A stretch of DNA of 64,000 bases, taken from Ferrimonas marina (GTDB taxonomy: Bacteria > Pseudomonadota > Gammaproteobacteria > Enterobacterales > Shewanellaceae). Positions within the stretch are counted from its first letter, which is position 1, and the number at the start of each line of letters is the position of its first letter. Under the pieces are notes generated by a model, which had not been told where the DNA came from, searched no databases, and was given only the letters and a program-made list of their open reading frames with translations. The stretch lies in contig NZ_FQXG01000011.1 in the NCBI RefSeq assembly GCF_900129905.1, positions 62,001-126,000 on the forward strand, given 5' to 3'. This document shows, piece after piece, positions 8,601 through 18,681 of this stretch. The translations under genes were made by a program, and so were the position numbers.

Positions 8601-11600
8601 CTACCGCAGCGCGCGGACCGGACGCAACCATGGGTTTTGTGGGGCCTTGTCCAGGGCCTCCAGCGCCTGGTGCGCCTGCTGGCGGTTGTCGAAGCCACCC
8701 CACAACACCTGGTACCAGCCATCCTTGAACAGAATGTAGCTGTTATCACTGAGTTTGTGCTGACGCAGCACCGCCTTGGCACTGCTCTCGGAGCGGGTGG
8801 CGGCCAGCTGCCACACCAGCTGGTTGTCGTTCAGCGCCTCTAACCCACTGGCTTTGGCTGCCTCGGCGGGTTTGGGCGCGGTCGCCGCTGCCGCGGGGGC
8901 GACTGCGGCGCTGTTGGGCTTGGCTGGGCTGATGCTCTCGCGCTTCAGATCCGCCACCCGACGCACCATAGGCTCGCCGTTGCTGAGACTGGCGGGCAGG
9001 CTACGGGCGCCAAGCTGGGCGGAGCGCCGGCTCGGATACTGGCCCGCCAACAGCAGGTTCATCGGCTTGCCGCCACGCATGGCGGTGATCTGGAACAGCG
9101 ACTGGCCCGGGTAGCGGCGTTTCAGCGCGGCCAGGTCAAAGGGATCCCGGCTGGCGGCCAGCTGCAACACGTAATCGCTGTCACTCATCCGTGCCAGGGC
9201 CGGTACCACCGCGGGCAGGGCAGCGGCACGGGTGACGTTGGCCGGCAGGCTGGGTTCCGGCCGCGCCAGCTCCTCCATCGCTTCCTGCTCCACCAGGCTG
9301 CCACCGAGCTGGGCACTGGCGTTGGCGGGATGGAACGGGCTGCTGACCTCGGCGGCCAGCTCGATGGTCCAGTTGCTGCGGCCCTTGCCGTCACTGCCGA
9401 CGTTGATCGGGTAGACCGGCACCGTGCTGCTCAGCCCCAGGCTGCGCAGCTGGCGGCCGTTGAAGGCGAGGTAGTAGTTGCCCGGCTTGGCGTCGAAGCG
9501 GAAGCGCCCCTCGCTGTCACTGCTGAGTTGGGTGACCGGCCGCTTCTCCAGATCGGTCAGGGTCAGGGCCAGCTCCGGCAGGGGCACACCCTGATCTGTG
9601 GTCAGTTGCCCCTGGATCTGGCTAAGCCGAACCAGGGCCAGCTCCACCTCGTTAAGCTGACCGGCCAGCGGCATGATCTCCACCGGGCCGTCGCGCAGCA
9701 CCAGGCCGCTGGGCAGCATGCGGCTGTCCACGTCGATCAGGTAGCGGGTTTGGGCCGGCACCTGGCGCAGCATCACCTCACCGAGATCGTCACTGGCTTC
9801 CCGTGGCCAGGAGGGGGCGGTGTCGATGCTGACCCCGGCCAGGGGCTGATCGGTTCGGTCGAAGCGGCCGTTGTTGTTGCCGTCGACGAACACCCGCACC
9901 TTGACGTCGGCCTGCTGCGGTCGCACTGCGGCGAGATCGAGCTGGTCGCGGTTGTCCTGGTGGTTGATGGCAAAGGTGGCGGTGGTGTTGACCTGCCAGT
10001 TGCCCCGGGTGTCGATGCCACCCTGCAGGCCGACGGTCAGCCAGCGGTAGCGGTAGGCCACCTCGTGGCCAAAGCCCACCCGGCTTTTCTTGTCTTCGGG
10101 ATCGGCGTACCAGAGCAGAGTCTGGTTGTAGATCCCGTACCAGGGGCGCCAGCGCATACGGGTTTCCATCTCGGTCACCCCCTGGCCAAACTGGTAGTCC
10201 CACTGGCTCGACAGGCTCCAGTCGTTGCCGCTGGTGGTCAGCAGCACCTGGCCGCTTTGCCGCTCCAGCCGGTCGTCATACTGGGCGTCGTAGTAGTAGT
10301 TGTGGGTAAAGTGGACCGGGCCCCACTGGGTGGAGAGTCGGTTCTCAAACGCCCCGTAGCTGTCTTGGTAGCCCTCCGGCTCACGGTAGGCACCACCAAA
10401 GGCATACTGCCAGCCACCCAGGCGCCAGGTCTGGCCCTCCAGCCACAGCTCAGACTCGTTGCGCAGCGGGATCTCCTCCTGCTCGGTGAGATCGTTCTGC
10501 AGCTCGTCGTTGTGGCGGTGGGTCAGGCGGAACTGGTGGTTGGCACCGAGACGACGACTGAGGCCGGCGAAGTAGGCCTGGTTGTTGTCGTCATCGCTGA
10601 CCATCTCCAGCTGCAGCCGGTTGCCCCAGATATTGGCGCCCAGCTGAACGCCGAAGAAGTTGATGGGGTCGTAGGTCACCAGGCCCCAGTCGTCCTGTTC
10701 CAGCTTCTGCTGCTGGTAGCTGACACCGATATCGAGGAAATCGGTGAGGCCATAGTTGGCCCGGATGCCCACCTGGCGCTGGGCGCCCAGCTCAGACACC
10801 TCCTCCTCGCTGCGCTCGTTGAAGGCGAAGCGGGTGTTGTCCAGGTACATGAAGTTGTAACTGAACTGGCCCTGGCGCAGGCTGCGGCTATTGTCCACGG
10901 TCTGGCGGCGGACATGGTGCTCGCCGTTGTTGCCGTACAGGTGCAGCTCGAAGACGTTGGTGCCTTCCAGCAGGGTGACGTCGGTAAACTGGTAGCGGCC
11001 GGAGTTTTTGGCCTGGGTGAAGGCCAGCAGCACGCCGTTGCGGTAGAGGTGCACCTGCCAATCCGGCGGCGCGTTGCCCTCCAGGGTGGTGACGCCGAAG
11101 CGGTCCTGCTTGCCGTGGCCGATCTGGAAGCCGAGGCCCTCGCGGTTGCCGCTGATCAGGTTGTCGCCAAAGTAGCTGATGTCACCGGCCTGGTATTGTC
11201 CCAGGGAGAAGGGCAGGGATTCGCTGATGTCGCCCAGGTCGCGGGAGAAGCGCAGACGGTATTCGCTGCGCTCCTTGGCCAGCTTGGTGTAGTTGAACTC
11301 GTAGCTCTGGCCGGCCAGGTCGCCGTTGCTGATCACCCCGAGGCGATAGTCCTGGGTCAGCAGGTCATCGCCGATGACGGCGCTGTTGACGAAGCCCAGC
11401 ACCGAGGGGGCGGAGACATCCTGGTAGTCGTGGGGGTGGATAGGATCGAGGCCGCCGCTGTGGAAGTTCTGCTGCTGACCCAGGCTAGCCTCGTGGGCCC
11501 GTTCGCGGGCGATGGCATCCAGCACCGGCAGCGGATAGGTGCTGGTGACGCCGAGGCGGCTGGACTGGCTGTTGAAACTCAGTCCCAGCGGCAACACGGT

Positions 11601-11987
11601 TTGCAGCAGTTCGGCGTCGAGGTAGAGATCGGCGCCGTCCCGGCCCCAGGGCAGGTCCGGATCGATGTCGAAGCGGTCAAAGCCACGGCGGGCTTCATCC
11701 GCTTCGATGTCCAAAAGAAAGTTGCTGTTCTCACCGCCGATCCAGCCACTGGCGCTGGCGCTGGCCGGGTCTACCCGGATCTCCAGGCCGACGGCCGCAC
11801 TCAGGGCCTGCAGCGGCACCAGGTGGCGATCACCATGGCGGTATACCACCAGGGTTTGGGGAAGTTGCTGGCCCTGACTGTGCAGGGTAAAGGTCTGCAG
11901 ATGGTCTGCGGACAAGGGCACTTCTACCGCGTGGGCCGGCATCGTGCCGATCAGCGCACCCGTTACTGCTAAGGTGACAGCTCGCAT
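8601..11987 (-). CDS. Orphan outer-membrane usher-like protein with two C-terminal SPOR-like domains
   Basis: An 1128-residue exported protein with a signal peptide (residues 1-20, ending PAHA). About 150-690 resembles a fimbrial usher barrel, with 'EGNAPPDWQVHLYRNGVLL', 'GTNVFELHLYGNNGEHHVRR' and many alternating aromatic strands. Two Ig-like modules follow: one of SdrD/EF-hand-like type ('FVDGNNNGRFDRTDQPLAGV') and one carboxypeptidase-regulatory-like ('DSEGRFRFDAKPGNYYLAF'). The last 190 residues contain two SPOR-like repeats (about 937-1016 and 1054-1128) joined by an Ala/Pro linker; the second ends 'NPWLRPVR', as in DamX. No chaperone or pilin gene lies nearby. Usher-type secretion is inferred; peptidoglycan binding by the SPOR repeats is also inferred. 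Confidence 0.75.
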   Translation of the reverse strand: MRAVTLAVTGALIGTMPAHAVEVPLSADHLQTFTLHSQGQQLPQTLVVYRHGDRHLVPLQALSAAVGLEIRVDPASASASGWIGGENSNFLLDIEADEARRGFDRFDIDPDLPWGRDGADLYLDAELLQTVLPLGLSFNSQSSRLGVTSTYPLPVLDAIARERAHEASLGQQQNFHSGGLDPIHPHDYQDVSAPSVLGFVNSAVIGDDLLTQDYRLGVISNGDLAGQSYEFNYTKLAKERSEYRLRFSRDLGDISESLPFSLGQYQAGDISYFGDNLISGNREGLGFQIGHGKQDRFGVTTLEGNAPPDWQVHLYRNGVLLAFTQAKNSGRYQFTDVTLLEGTNVFELHLYGNNGEHHVRRQTVDNSRSLRQGQFSYNFMYLDNTRFAFNERSEEEVSELGAQRQVGIRANYGLTDFLDIGVSYQQQKLEQDDWGLVTYDPINFFGVQLGANIWGNRLQLEMVSDDDNNQAYFAGLSRRLGANHQFRLTHRHNDELQNDLTEQEEIPLRNESELWLEGQTWRLGGWQYAFGGAYREPEGYQDSYGAFENRLSTQWGPVHFTHNYYYDAQYDDRLERQSGQVLLTTSGNDWSLSSQWDYQFGQGVTEMETRMRWRPWYGIYNQTLLWYADPEDKKSRVGFGHEVAYRYRWLTVGLQGGIDTRGNWQVNTTATFAINHQDNRDQLDLAAVRPQQADVKVRVFVDGNNNGRFDRTDQPLAGVSIDTAPSWPREASDDLGEVMLRQVPAQTRYLIDVDSRMLPSGLVLRDGPVEIMPLAGQLNEVELALVRLSQIQGQLTTDQGVPLPELALTLTDLEKRPVTQLSSDSEGRFRFDAKPGNYYLAFNGRQLRSLGLSSTVPVYPINVGSDGKGRSNWTIELAAEVSSPFHPANASAQLGGSLVEQEAMEELARPEPSLPANVTRAAALPAVVPALARMSDSDYVLQLAASRDPFDLAALKRRYPGQSLFQITAMRGGKPMNLLLAGQYPSRRSAQLGARSLPASLSNGEPMVRRVADLKRESISPAKPNSAAVAPAAAATAPKPAEAAKASGLEALNDNQLVWQLAATRSESSAKAVLRQHKLSDNSYILFKDGWYQVLWGGFDNRQQAHQALEALDKAPQNPWLRPVRALR

Positions 11988-12136
11988 TCTTTTGATTCGA
12001 TTGGTTAATGGTTCTTAATGAGCGCGCTAGCTTATCATTAAATGTTTGGCTAAGCAGTGACCGAACAGCGCTTTTGAAGTCGGCGCAAAAGTTCGTATGA
12101 TATGGGTAACGCAACCCCATAGCTGGAGAACCCTCA

Positions 12137-12493
12137 ATGCCTGATTCGGCCCACCTGGACGTACTGACCCTGGACCAATACATCGCCGCCATCGGTGCGC
12201 AAACCCTGATGAAATCGGTGGTGCTGTTTGAGCAGATGGCCCCGGATTACGTCGCGGCGGTGGCCAAGGGGATGGCCGCTGGCGATAAAGCGGTGATCAC
12301 CAGCGAGGCCCATAAGCTCAAAGGGGCTGCCGGCTCGGTGGGTCTGAAACGGATCCAGGAGCTGTCACAAAAGCTGCAATGTGGTGATGAGCCGCAGTGG
12401 CCAGCGGAGCATGCCCAGTGGTTTGCCCAGATTGAGCAGCATATGATGGCCGACGTGGAAAGCCTCAAGGCCTATCTGAATGAGCGCAGCTGA
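12137..12493 (+). CDS. hptA: Stand-alone histidine phosphotransfer (Hpt) protein
   Basis: A 118-residue four-helix Hpt protein. The phosphorylated histidine lies in 'SEAHKLKGAAGSVGL' (His59), the canonical Hpt motif. It relays phosphate between a hybrid sensor kinase and a response regulator. It is encoded convergently with arcA. In Shewanella, whose ArcB-like kinase (ArcS) works with a separate Hpt protein (HptA), such a protein feeds ArcA, so the same role is likely here (inference from context). The symbol is given by analogy. The start ATG has GGAGAA upstream, and a shared terminator follows. Confidence 0.85.
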   Translation: MPDSAHLDVLTLDQYIAAIGAQTLMKSVVLFEQMAPDYVAAVAKGMAAGDKAVITSEAHKLKGAAGSVGLKRIQELSQKLQCGDEPQWPAEHAQWFAQIEQHMMADVESLKAYLNERS

Positions 12494-12506
12494 ACCGGGC
12501 TGCAGA

Positions 12507-12545
12507 AACAAAAAAAGGGACCGCGATGCGGTCCCTTTTTTGTTT
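12507..12545. terminator. Bidirectional terminator between hptA and arcA
   Basis: The stem GGGACCGC / GCGGTCCC with a GAT loop is flanked by a long A run on the left and a T run on the right. It serves both convergent genes. Confidence 0.93.
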
Positions 12546-12552
12546 GGCACAC

Positions 12553-13278
12553 TTACTGGGCTTCGTTACCCAGGGCACCACAGAAGCGGTAACCTTCGCC
12601 GTGGATGGTGGCGATGATCTCCGGAGTCTCCGGGTGGCTTTCGAAGTGCTTGCGGATGCGACGGATGGTCACGTCCACGGTGCGATCGTGCGGCTTGAGC
12701 TCACGACCGGTCATCTTCATAAGCAGGTCTGCACGGGACAGGATCTTGCCGGGGTTCTCAACAAAGTGCAGCAGCGCACGGAATTCGGAGCGCGGCAGTT
12801 TGAAGGGTTCGCCAACCGGGCTGATCAGAGAACGGCTGTTGATCTCCAGGGTCCAGTGGTTGAAGTGGTAGAACTCCACCTGCGGCTTCTCTTCGCTCTG
12901 CTTGGCAGCATTAACAATGCGGTTCAGCAGGTTGCGAGCGCGGATGGTCAGCTCACGGGGGTTGAAGGGCTTGGTGATGTAGTCGTCAGCACCGATCTCC
13001 AGACCCAGGATCTTGTCCACCTCGTTATCACGGCCGGTGAGGAAGATCAGGGCGATGTCGTCCTTTTCACGGAGTTCACGGGCCAGCAGCAGGCCATTCT
13101 TGCCCGGCAGGTTGATGTCCATGATCACCAGATTCACCTTGCTGGTTTTCAGCGCGGTGTGCATCTCTTCGCCATCAACGGCAACGGTGACTTGGTACCC
13201 TTCAGCTTCAAAGATGCTCTTCAGGGTATTACTGGTTACGGCCTCGTCTTCGACAATGAGGATGTGCGGATTTTGCAT
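12553..13278 (-). CDS. arcA: Aerobic respiration response regulator ArcA
   Basis: A 241-residue OmpR-family response regulator. The receiver domain (about 1-120) holds the acidic pocket 'VEDEA', the phosphoacceptor Asp54 in '[12 protein letters not shown]', and the conserved '[27 protein letters not shown]'-type output face. The C-terminal winged helix contains '[22 protein letters not shown]', typical of ArcA. It represses or activates respiratory genes when oxygen is low. No arcB is adjacent; the Hpt gene is convergent with it. The start is the ATG at 13276-13278. Confidence 0.95.
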   Translation of the reverse strand: MQNPHILIVEDEAVTSNTLKSIFEAEGYQVTVAVDGEEMHTALKTSKVNLVIMDINLPGKNGLLLARELREKDDIALIFLTGRDNEVDKILGLEIGADDYITKPFNPRELTIRARNLLNRIVNAAKQSEEKPQVEFYHFNHWTLEINSRSLISPVGEPFKLPRSEFRALLHFVENPGKILSRADLLMKMTGRELKPHDRTVDVTIRRIRKHFESHPETPEIIATIHGEGYRFCGALGNEAQ

Positions 13279-13758
13279 TTGGCTACCTAAAAATCGCTGT
13301 TCAACACAATTTTATGGCGCAGGCATCGATGGATGCGCCGTTAAGCATAGGCAAAGTCCTTTTTGATGCCACATTCAGCCTCGGTGTATTACTGCCACGA
13401 TTTGGCTGCACAGTTCCAACAGTTTGGTCGCACGAAATGACGTCCGACTCCAACGGGAGAACAAAATACCCAAAATCGCTCAACAGTTATCCAAAAAATG
13501 TTAACGGACCGCCAAAAATGCTATGGGGATCACATTGTTGAGTGAGACTCAGAACTCGGTTATCTGACTTCATCTCCACCGAGCGCTCGTGGCGGGTTCA
13601 ATCCTTTAACCCTTCTATGGCGCCGCATTCTACGTAGCATTTAGTGCTAAGTCATTTTTGTTGTAAAGACTTGTTTTAACTTGTGATCGACACTGGCAAA
13701 AATGCCGTGATGGACGACATTTCACCACTATAAAGTGTGGCACATCCGGGAAATACCT
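13279..13758. other. Long non-coding region upstream of arcA
   Basis: About 480 bp without a credible gene. It is AT-richer than its surroundings and presumably holds the arcA promoter(s). A small inverted repeat, GGCGCA and TGCGCC around a 12-base loop, lies at 13316-13339 in the arcA leader. I could not identify a specific operator. Confidence 0.5.
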
Positions 13759-13787
13759 GCCGCGTGCCAGGGGAAATGGCACGCGGC
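13759..13787 (-). terminator. Strong hairpin downstream of the S8 protease gene
   Basis: A perfect 10-bp stem, GCCGCGTGCC / GGCACGCGGC with a 9-base loop, starts a few bases after the protease stop codon. It lacks a clean T run, so it is either a weak intrinsic terminator or an mRNA 3' stabiliser. Confidence 0.55.
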
Positions 13788-13794
13788 GTGCTTT

Positions 13795-16700
13795 CTAAAG
13801 ACGGCGTCGACCGGTCAGGATGGCGAGCAGGGCCAACAACCACCAGCTGAGGCTACCGCCACCGGAGTCGCCTCCACTGTCGGCCGTCGGAGTGTCATCG
13901 CCCCCGCTGCTCGGGCTGGGGCTGTTGCTGTCGGCCACGGTGACCTCCACCGATTGACTCACCTCGTTAAAGCCGTCGCTGACCGTCAACAGGAAGCCCA
14001 GGGTCTGGCCCTGGCTGTCGTCCGGTGCGGTGACGGTCAGCGAGGCACCATCGGCCTGAACGGCGGCGCTCGGTCCGCCTTGCTGCAACCAGGAGAAGGA
14101 CATCGGGTCCTGCTCAGGGTCGGTCACAGTGGCCACCAGGGTGACGCTCTGGCTGGCCTCGACGGTGGCGTTGCTCAGCTCAATCCGCGGTGCCTGGTTG
14201 TTTTGCACCAGCAGGTCGATGTTGGCAAAGCCACTGGCCGCCCCGTTGCTCACCTCCAGTTGCAGGGTCACGGTAGCATCCTGTTCGACGATGGGCAGCT
14301 GCACCTGGGTTTCGGGCTGGTCTTCGTTGGCAATGCTCACCAGCGGGCCGGTCAACTGGCGCCAGCGGTAGCTCAGCGGCTGGCCACTGCGATCCTCCGC
14401 CTGGCCGGTCAGGGTCAGGCTGCCCTGCTCCATCACCGTCAGCTGGCTGCCCTGGTCAATGGTGACCATGGGCACCGCGCCGACGCTGATGGGGGCGGCG
14501 CGTTCGTTGCTCTCCAACCGGGTACCCGGGGCACTGCTGTCTGAGCTCAGGGTGGCGAAGTAGACACCGTCGGCGACATCGTTGGCCAGGGTGGCACTGA
14601 AGCGGATCGGCTCCTGGGCATTGGGGTTGGTGACTTGGTCGAAGCAGAGGATGGTGCCGGACTGGATCTGGGTTTCCAGCTCACCGATGGCGCCAATGGG
14701 GTTATCAAAGGCGTGGAACAGGAAGTTGTCGCCAAACTGCCCCAGCGCGTCTTCGTAGCCGATGGTGGCACCCAGGATGGAGCCAAAGTCGTGCACCACG
14801 TTATCAAAGGCAACCATGATCTCCGGCCCGTCTCCTACGCTGCGCAGCAGGATCTCTACGTCGGCCATATCGGCGGCCTGGGCATCGGTATTGGCAAAGA
14901 AGGTCACCAGGTTGTCGTACTCGATCAGCGACAGGTCATCGGCCACCGCCAGGGTCACACCGCTGTTGCTGTCCAGATCATATTCGATCAGGCCGTCACG
15001 CCAGAGGAAGGCAAGCAGCTGGTTCGGCGCGGTAGTATCCGGCAGCTTCTGGTTGACCCAGGGCACGCCACTGAAGTCGTCGCTGAAGCCGATAAAGCCG
15101 TCGTCGTTGAAGTAGAGCGTCTGGTACTGCTCACCCAGGAAGGTGTGGCTGCGATCCCAGGCCCAGCTGACGGTATCGCCGGACAGGTTGGGATCGGTTC
15201 TCAGGTTGGCCACGGTCAGCAGATCGATGTAGCCCTCGCCTTGTCCCAGGTCCGGCAAGGTACAGCTGGGATCATCGGCGTTGCTGGTCATCTGGTAGCG
15301 ATACACCGGCTCTCCCGCCAGCCCCATCAGGGTGATGGGGGCGAAGCTGATGGTTTGACCTGAGACCGAGGCCCCCTCCGGCAAGGTGGCGGGATCCACC
15401 GTCACGGGAGCGGGCAGGGTCACGCTGACGTCGTAATCGATCGGCTCGCTGGATTGGTTGGCGCGCAGGTTTAACTCGTACTCGAAGCTCTGGCCCGGAT
15501 CCAGCACCTGGCTCTCCGGTAGCACGGTGGTCAGCTGCACGTCGTCCTCACCGCGGGTGAGGTCGATGCGCATCAGACCCAGGTTGCCGGGGCTGGCGGG
15601 ATCGGTGGCCAGCTCCAGGGCGCCGTAGAAGCGCTCGCCCTGGTCCATTTCGGTATCCCAGAGGATGCGCAGATCGAAGGTCTCGGTATCACCGATGTCG
15701 CTGGGGGCCTCCACCGACAGGTTGGTGGAGGGGTCGCCGCTGACCACACCGGTAGAGAGGGTAAACTCGTCCTCGGCGCCATCTGCGGAGCTAAGCCAGT
15801 TCTGCACCAGCACCCAGTAGTTGCCCGCGGCGGGCTCGGGGATCTCAATCCGCTCCAGGGCACTGCCGGTGGCGGCCAACATCACCAGCTCCTCGGCCTG
15901 GGCCTGGCCATCGTCATTGGCATCGATGCCGACAAACAGGTCGATGTCCGGAGCTTCCGAGCGGATGATCTCGGTAACGAAGCGCTTGCTGCCCTCGGGT
16001 ACGGCGTAGAGGTAGGTCACCACGCCATCCTCGAGATCGTCAAAGGGATCGCTGTTGTTGCTGTCCTCCATCAGGCTGCCCTGCTCCTGCAGGGCCGGCA
16101 CCAGGCCAAAGCTGTCCACGCTGAAATCGGTAATGGCGATGGCCGTCAGGTCCGCCAGCACGATGCTGTCGGCATCCCGGTAGGCCTGGATATTGACCTG
16201 CTCAGGCAGGTTGCCGATGGAGGAGAAGGCCACCAACGGCATACGCAGCTCATCACCATTGCCGCTCAGGGCGACGTAACCGTTAACCCAGGTCTCCCGC
16301 GGCGCATTGAGCACATCGGCGGTGATGGTCAGGGTCACCGGCTCCGGATCGTCGGGGCTGATGCTGAAGCTGCTGGGTTCGATGGTAATGCTGACCCCTT
16401 CGGTGATGGCCACCCCTTCGGCGGTAAAGCTGCCCGCAGTGGTGGCGGTGAAGCGGCGGGTCCAGCTGCAGCTGCCAACACACTCGCTGTCCGCCAGGGC
16501 CGCCATATTGAGGTTGGCGGGGTCGCCGCCCTCACTGGGGTTAGCGTCGACGTACTCTTCGAAGCTGATGTCCATCAACAGCGGACTGTTGACGGCCCGG
16601 TCGACCTGCACCCGCCCGGCCCCGACGTCGAAGGGCAGGGCATTGCTGACACCGTCCTCTTTGAGGTTATTGGCGCTGGCGGTGAGCATCAGCGCCGATT

Positions 16701-18681
16701 GCGCCTGGGCCGGCGTCCAGGCCGGTCGCAGCCCGGCGATCAGCGCCAGGGAGCCAGCCACGTGGGGGCTGGCCATGGAGGTACCACTGAGGAAGGCAAA
16801 GGGGCTGCCGTCGGGCAGGGATTTAAACGGGGTCTCTGAGGCGTAGGCGGCGTAGATATCGACACCGGGGGCACCCAGGTGGGGTGACAGCGTGCTGGGC
16901 ACGCTGATGTTGGGCCCACGGGAGCTGAAGCCGGCAACGATATCACCCTGACTGGCGTCAGTGCTGACAGTGGTGTTCGGCATGGCCGCAGTGTGGCCGC
17001 TGCCGGTGGCCAGCCAGCTCTTCAGGGTCTGGCCGAAGGTGGCATCGATGTGCAGGGCCGGGATGACGTGGGCATCGGCCACCACGTTATCGGCACCACC
17101 CGGGAGGTTGACCAGCACCAGGCCGCCGGCGCCGCCGGCGGCGACGTTCTGACCCTTGGCCACGCGGGCAATGCTGCCCCGGTCACACACCACCACCTGG
17201 CCGCTGAAGGTGCCGGACGGGTAGGGCTGTAGGCACTGGGCCGGGTCGCCGTTGGGATCGTTGGGGTTGGGGATGTCGCCGGCGTAGAGCATCGGGGTGG
17301 CGGCCAGGGCGCCGGTGATGGACTTGCCGGTGATGCCACTGGGGGCACTGCTGTCGCCGCCGCTGAGGGTCAGCAGCTTATCGTCGAAGCTGCGGTCGTG
17401 GGTCATGGCTGCGACGGAGGTGAGCCAGGGGTTATCCCCAGGGGAGCCGACGGTACCGGGGGTGGGGCCGCTGTTGCCCGCCGAGGTCACCACGTGGATG
17501 CCGGCGGCGCGGGCGTTGAGGAAGGCCACCGATTCGCCGTCATTCCAGGGATCACTGGAGCCACCGCCGACCGAGTAGTTGAGTACCTTGACGCCATCCT
17601 GGATGGCGGCCTCCACGGCCAGGATAGCCAGCGAGGTAAAGCAGCCCGCCAGGGGATCGCCGGCATCGCCGGGCAGACAGGTCTGGTAGCTGATGATGTT
17701 GGCGCGGGGGGCGACGCCGGAGATCCGCTCGAAGCTGAAGCCGCTGGGCTCGCCATCGGCGTTGTACACCGGCACATCCAACAACACATTACCGGCGGTG
17801 GTGCTGGCGGTGTGGGAGCCGTGACCGTTGTAGTCACGGCCATCGGCGGGAACCTGGCCGTTGTAGAGATCGGTGATGGTGTCCCAGCTGTAGACCCCCA
17901 CCAGCTTGTCGTTACACAGCTCGGGTGCGTCGATGCAGTCGCCTTTGTAAACGCCACTGCCGTAGGGATTGGTGTGAACGTAGCCATCGCCGCTCTCGGC
18001 GGCAAAGGCGGGGTTGGTGACGTCCACCCCGGAATCGAGGATACCAACGGTCACCCCTTCACCCTGGTAGCCAGCGTCGGTGCCGCTGCCCTGCCAGACC
18101 GGCTCGGCACCGATCCAGCCTGGGCCACGGTCGGTCAGCAGCTGGCGCCGCTTATCCTTCTCGATGCGCTTGACCTGCCCCTCCCGGGCCAGGGCGATCA
18201 TCTGGTCCTGGGTGGCTTCCACGATCAGGCCATTGAGGGCCAGTTGAGTGGTGGCCAGCACCCGCATCGGGCTGCCCAGGCGCTGGGCTGCCCGCTGTTG
18301 GAAGCGTTGCTGGTTGGCCTGCAGTTGGGCGCGGTAGTTGCGGCTGTCGGCACTGGTCAGATCCAGGCCAACACGAGGGCGGGTTTGGGCAAAGGTAAAG
18401 CTGTCCTGGGCGACCTTCTGGCTGGATGCTTGCTTGGCGCCGCCGAGGTGGCTGGCCAGGGCCGGCTCCTGCAATTGAATGATGTAGCGGTGGCTGCTGC
18501 CATCGTCATCGGCATCCGGCACAAAGCGTTTGGCAACCTGGGATGTCACTGCAAGGTTGGCAGGCTTGGGACTGAAGGAGACGGCGCGTAGAGGAGATTG
18601 AGGTGCTGCGCTCACCGCACTGTAGCCGGAGGTCGCAAGATAGCCAGCAGCCAACACTGCCCAAACCACGTGTTTTTTCAT
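13795..18681 (-). CDS. Secreted subtilisin-like (S8) serine protease with PA domain and GlyGly-CTERM tail
   Basis: A 1628-residue exported protease. Signal peptide about 1-25 (ending VSAA), then an I9-type propeptide to about 180. The catalytic triad is intact: Asp216 in 'VGILDSGVD', His287 in 'NGHGSHTAS', Ser635 in 'SGTSMASPHVAG', with oxyanion Asn403 in 'TSAGNSGP'. A PA domain is inserted at about 460-570. The C-terminal half has beta-sandwich domains, PKD/cadherin-like repeats near 1450-1590, then a Ser/Gly-rich linker, a hydrophobic segment and 'GRRRL', a GlyGly-CTERM sorting signal cut by rhombosortase. Likely a type II-secreted, surface-attached enzyme. The next gene on this strand, upstream at 18873-21749, is a paralogue of its C-terminal half. 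Confidence 0.93.
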   Translation of the reverse strand: MKKHVVWAVLAAGYLATSGYSAVSAAPQSPLRAVSFSPKPANLAVTSQVAKRFVPDADDDGSSHRYIIQLQEPALASHLGGAKQASSQKVAQDSFTFAQTRPRVGLDLTSADSRNYRAQLQANQQRFQQRAAQRLGSPMRVLATTQLALNGLIVEATQDQMIALAREGQVKRIEKDKRRQLLTDRGPGWIGAEPVWQGSGTDAGYQGEGVTVGILDSGVDVTNPAFAAESGDGYVHTNPYGSGVYKGDCIDAPELCNDKLVGVYSWDTITDLYNGQVPADGRDYNGHGSHTASTTAGNVLLDVPVYNADGEPSGFSFERISGVAPRANIISYQTCLPGDAGDPLAGCFTSLAILAVEAAIQDGVKVLNYSVGGGSSDPWNDGESVAFLNARAAGIHVVTSAGNSGPTPGTVGSPGDNPWLTSVAAMTHDRSFDDKLLTLSGGDSSAPSGITGKSITGALAATPMLYAGDIPNPNDPNGDPAQCLQPYPSGTFSGQVVVCDRGSIARVAKGQNVAAGGAGGLVLVNLPGGADNVVADAHVIPALHIDATFGQTLKSWLATGSGHTAAMPNTTVSTDASQGDIVAGFSSRGPNISVPSTLSPHLGAPGVDIYAAYASETPFKSLPDGSPFAFLSGTSMASPHVAGSLALIAGLRPAWTPAQAQSALMLTASANNLKEDGVSNALPFDVGAGRVQVDRAVNSPLLMDISFEEYVDANPSEGGDPANLNMAALADSECVGSCSWTRRFTATTAGSFTAEGVAITEGVSITIEPSSFSISPDDPEPVTLTITADVLNAPRETWVNGYVALSGNGDELRMPLVAFSSIGNLPEQVNIQAYRDADSIVLADLTAIAITDFSVDSFGLVPALQEQGSLMEDSNNSDPFDDLEDGVVTYLYAVPEGSKRFVTEIIRSEAPDIDLFVGIDANDDGQAQAEELVMLAATGSALERIEIPEPAAGNYWVLVQNWLSSADGAEDEFTLSTGVVSGDPSTNLSVEAPSDIGDTETFDLRILWDTEMDQGERFYGALELATDPASPGNLGLMRIDLTRGEDDVQLTTVLPESQVLDPGQSFEYELNLRANQSSEPIDYDVSVTLPAPVTVDPATLPEGASVSGQTISFAPITLMGLAGEPVYRYQMTSNADDPSCTLPDLGQGEGYIDLLTVANLRTDPNLSGDTVSWAWDRSHTFLGEQYQTLYFNDDGFIGFSDDFSGVPWVNQKLPDTTAPNQLLAFLWRDGLIEYDLDSNSGVTLAVADDLSLIEYDNLVTFFANTDAQAADMADVEILLRSVGDGPEIMVAFDNVVHDFGSILGATIGYEDALGQFGDNFLFHAFDNPIGAIGELETQIQSGTILCFDQVTNPNAQEPIRFSATLANDVADGVYFATLSSDSSAPGTRLESNERAAPISVGAVPMVTIDQGSQLTVMEQGSLTLTGQAEDRSGQPLSYRWRQLTGPLVSIANEDQPETQVQLPIVEQDATVTLQLEVSNGAASGFANIDLLVQNNQAPRIELSNATVEASQSVTLVATVTDPEQDPMSFSWLQQGGPSAAVQADGASLTVTAPDDSQGQTLGFLLTVSDGFNEVSQSVEVTVADSNSPSPSSGGDDTPTADSGGDSGGGSLSWWLLALLAILTGRRRL

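Noticed and set aside
9330-11972. 880-residue reading frame on the plus strand inside the usher-like gene
   Set aside because: Low-complexity Val/Ala/Gly/His composition typical of an antisense shadow; the minus strand has the signal peptide and domains.
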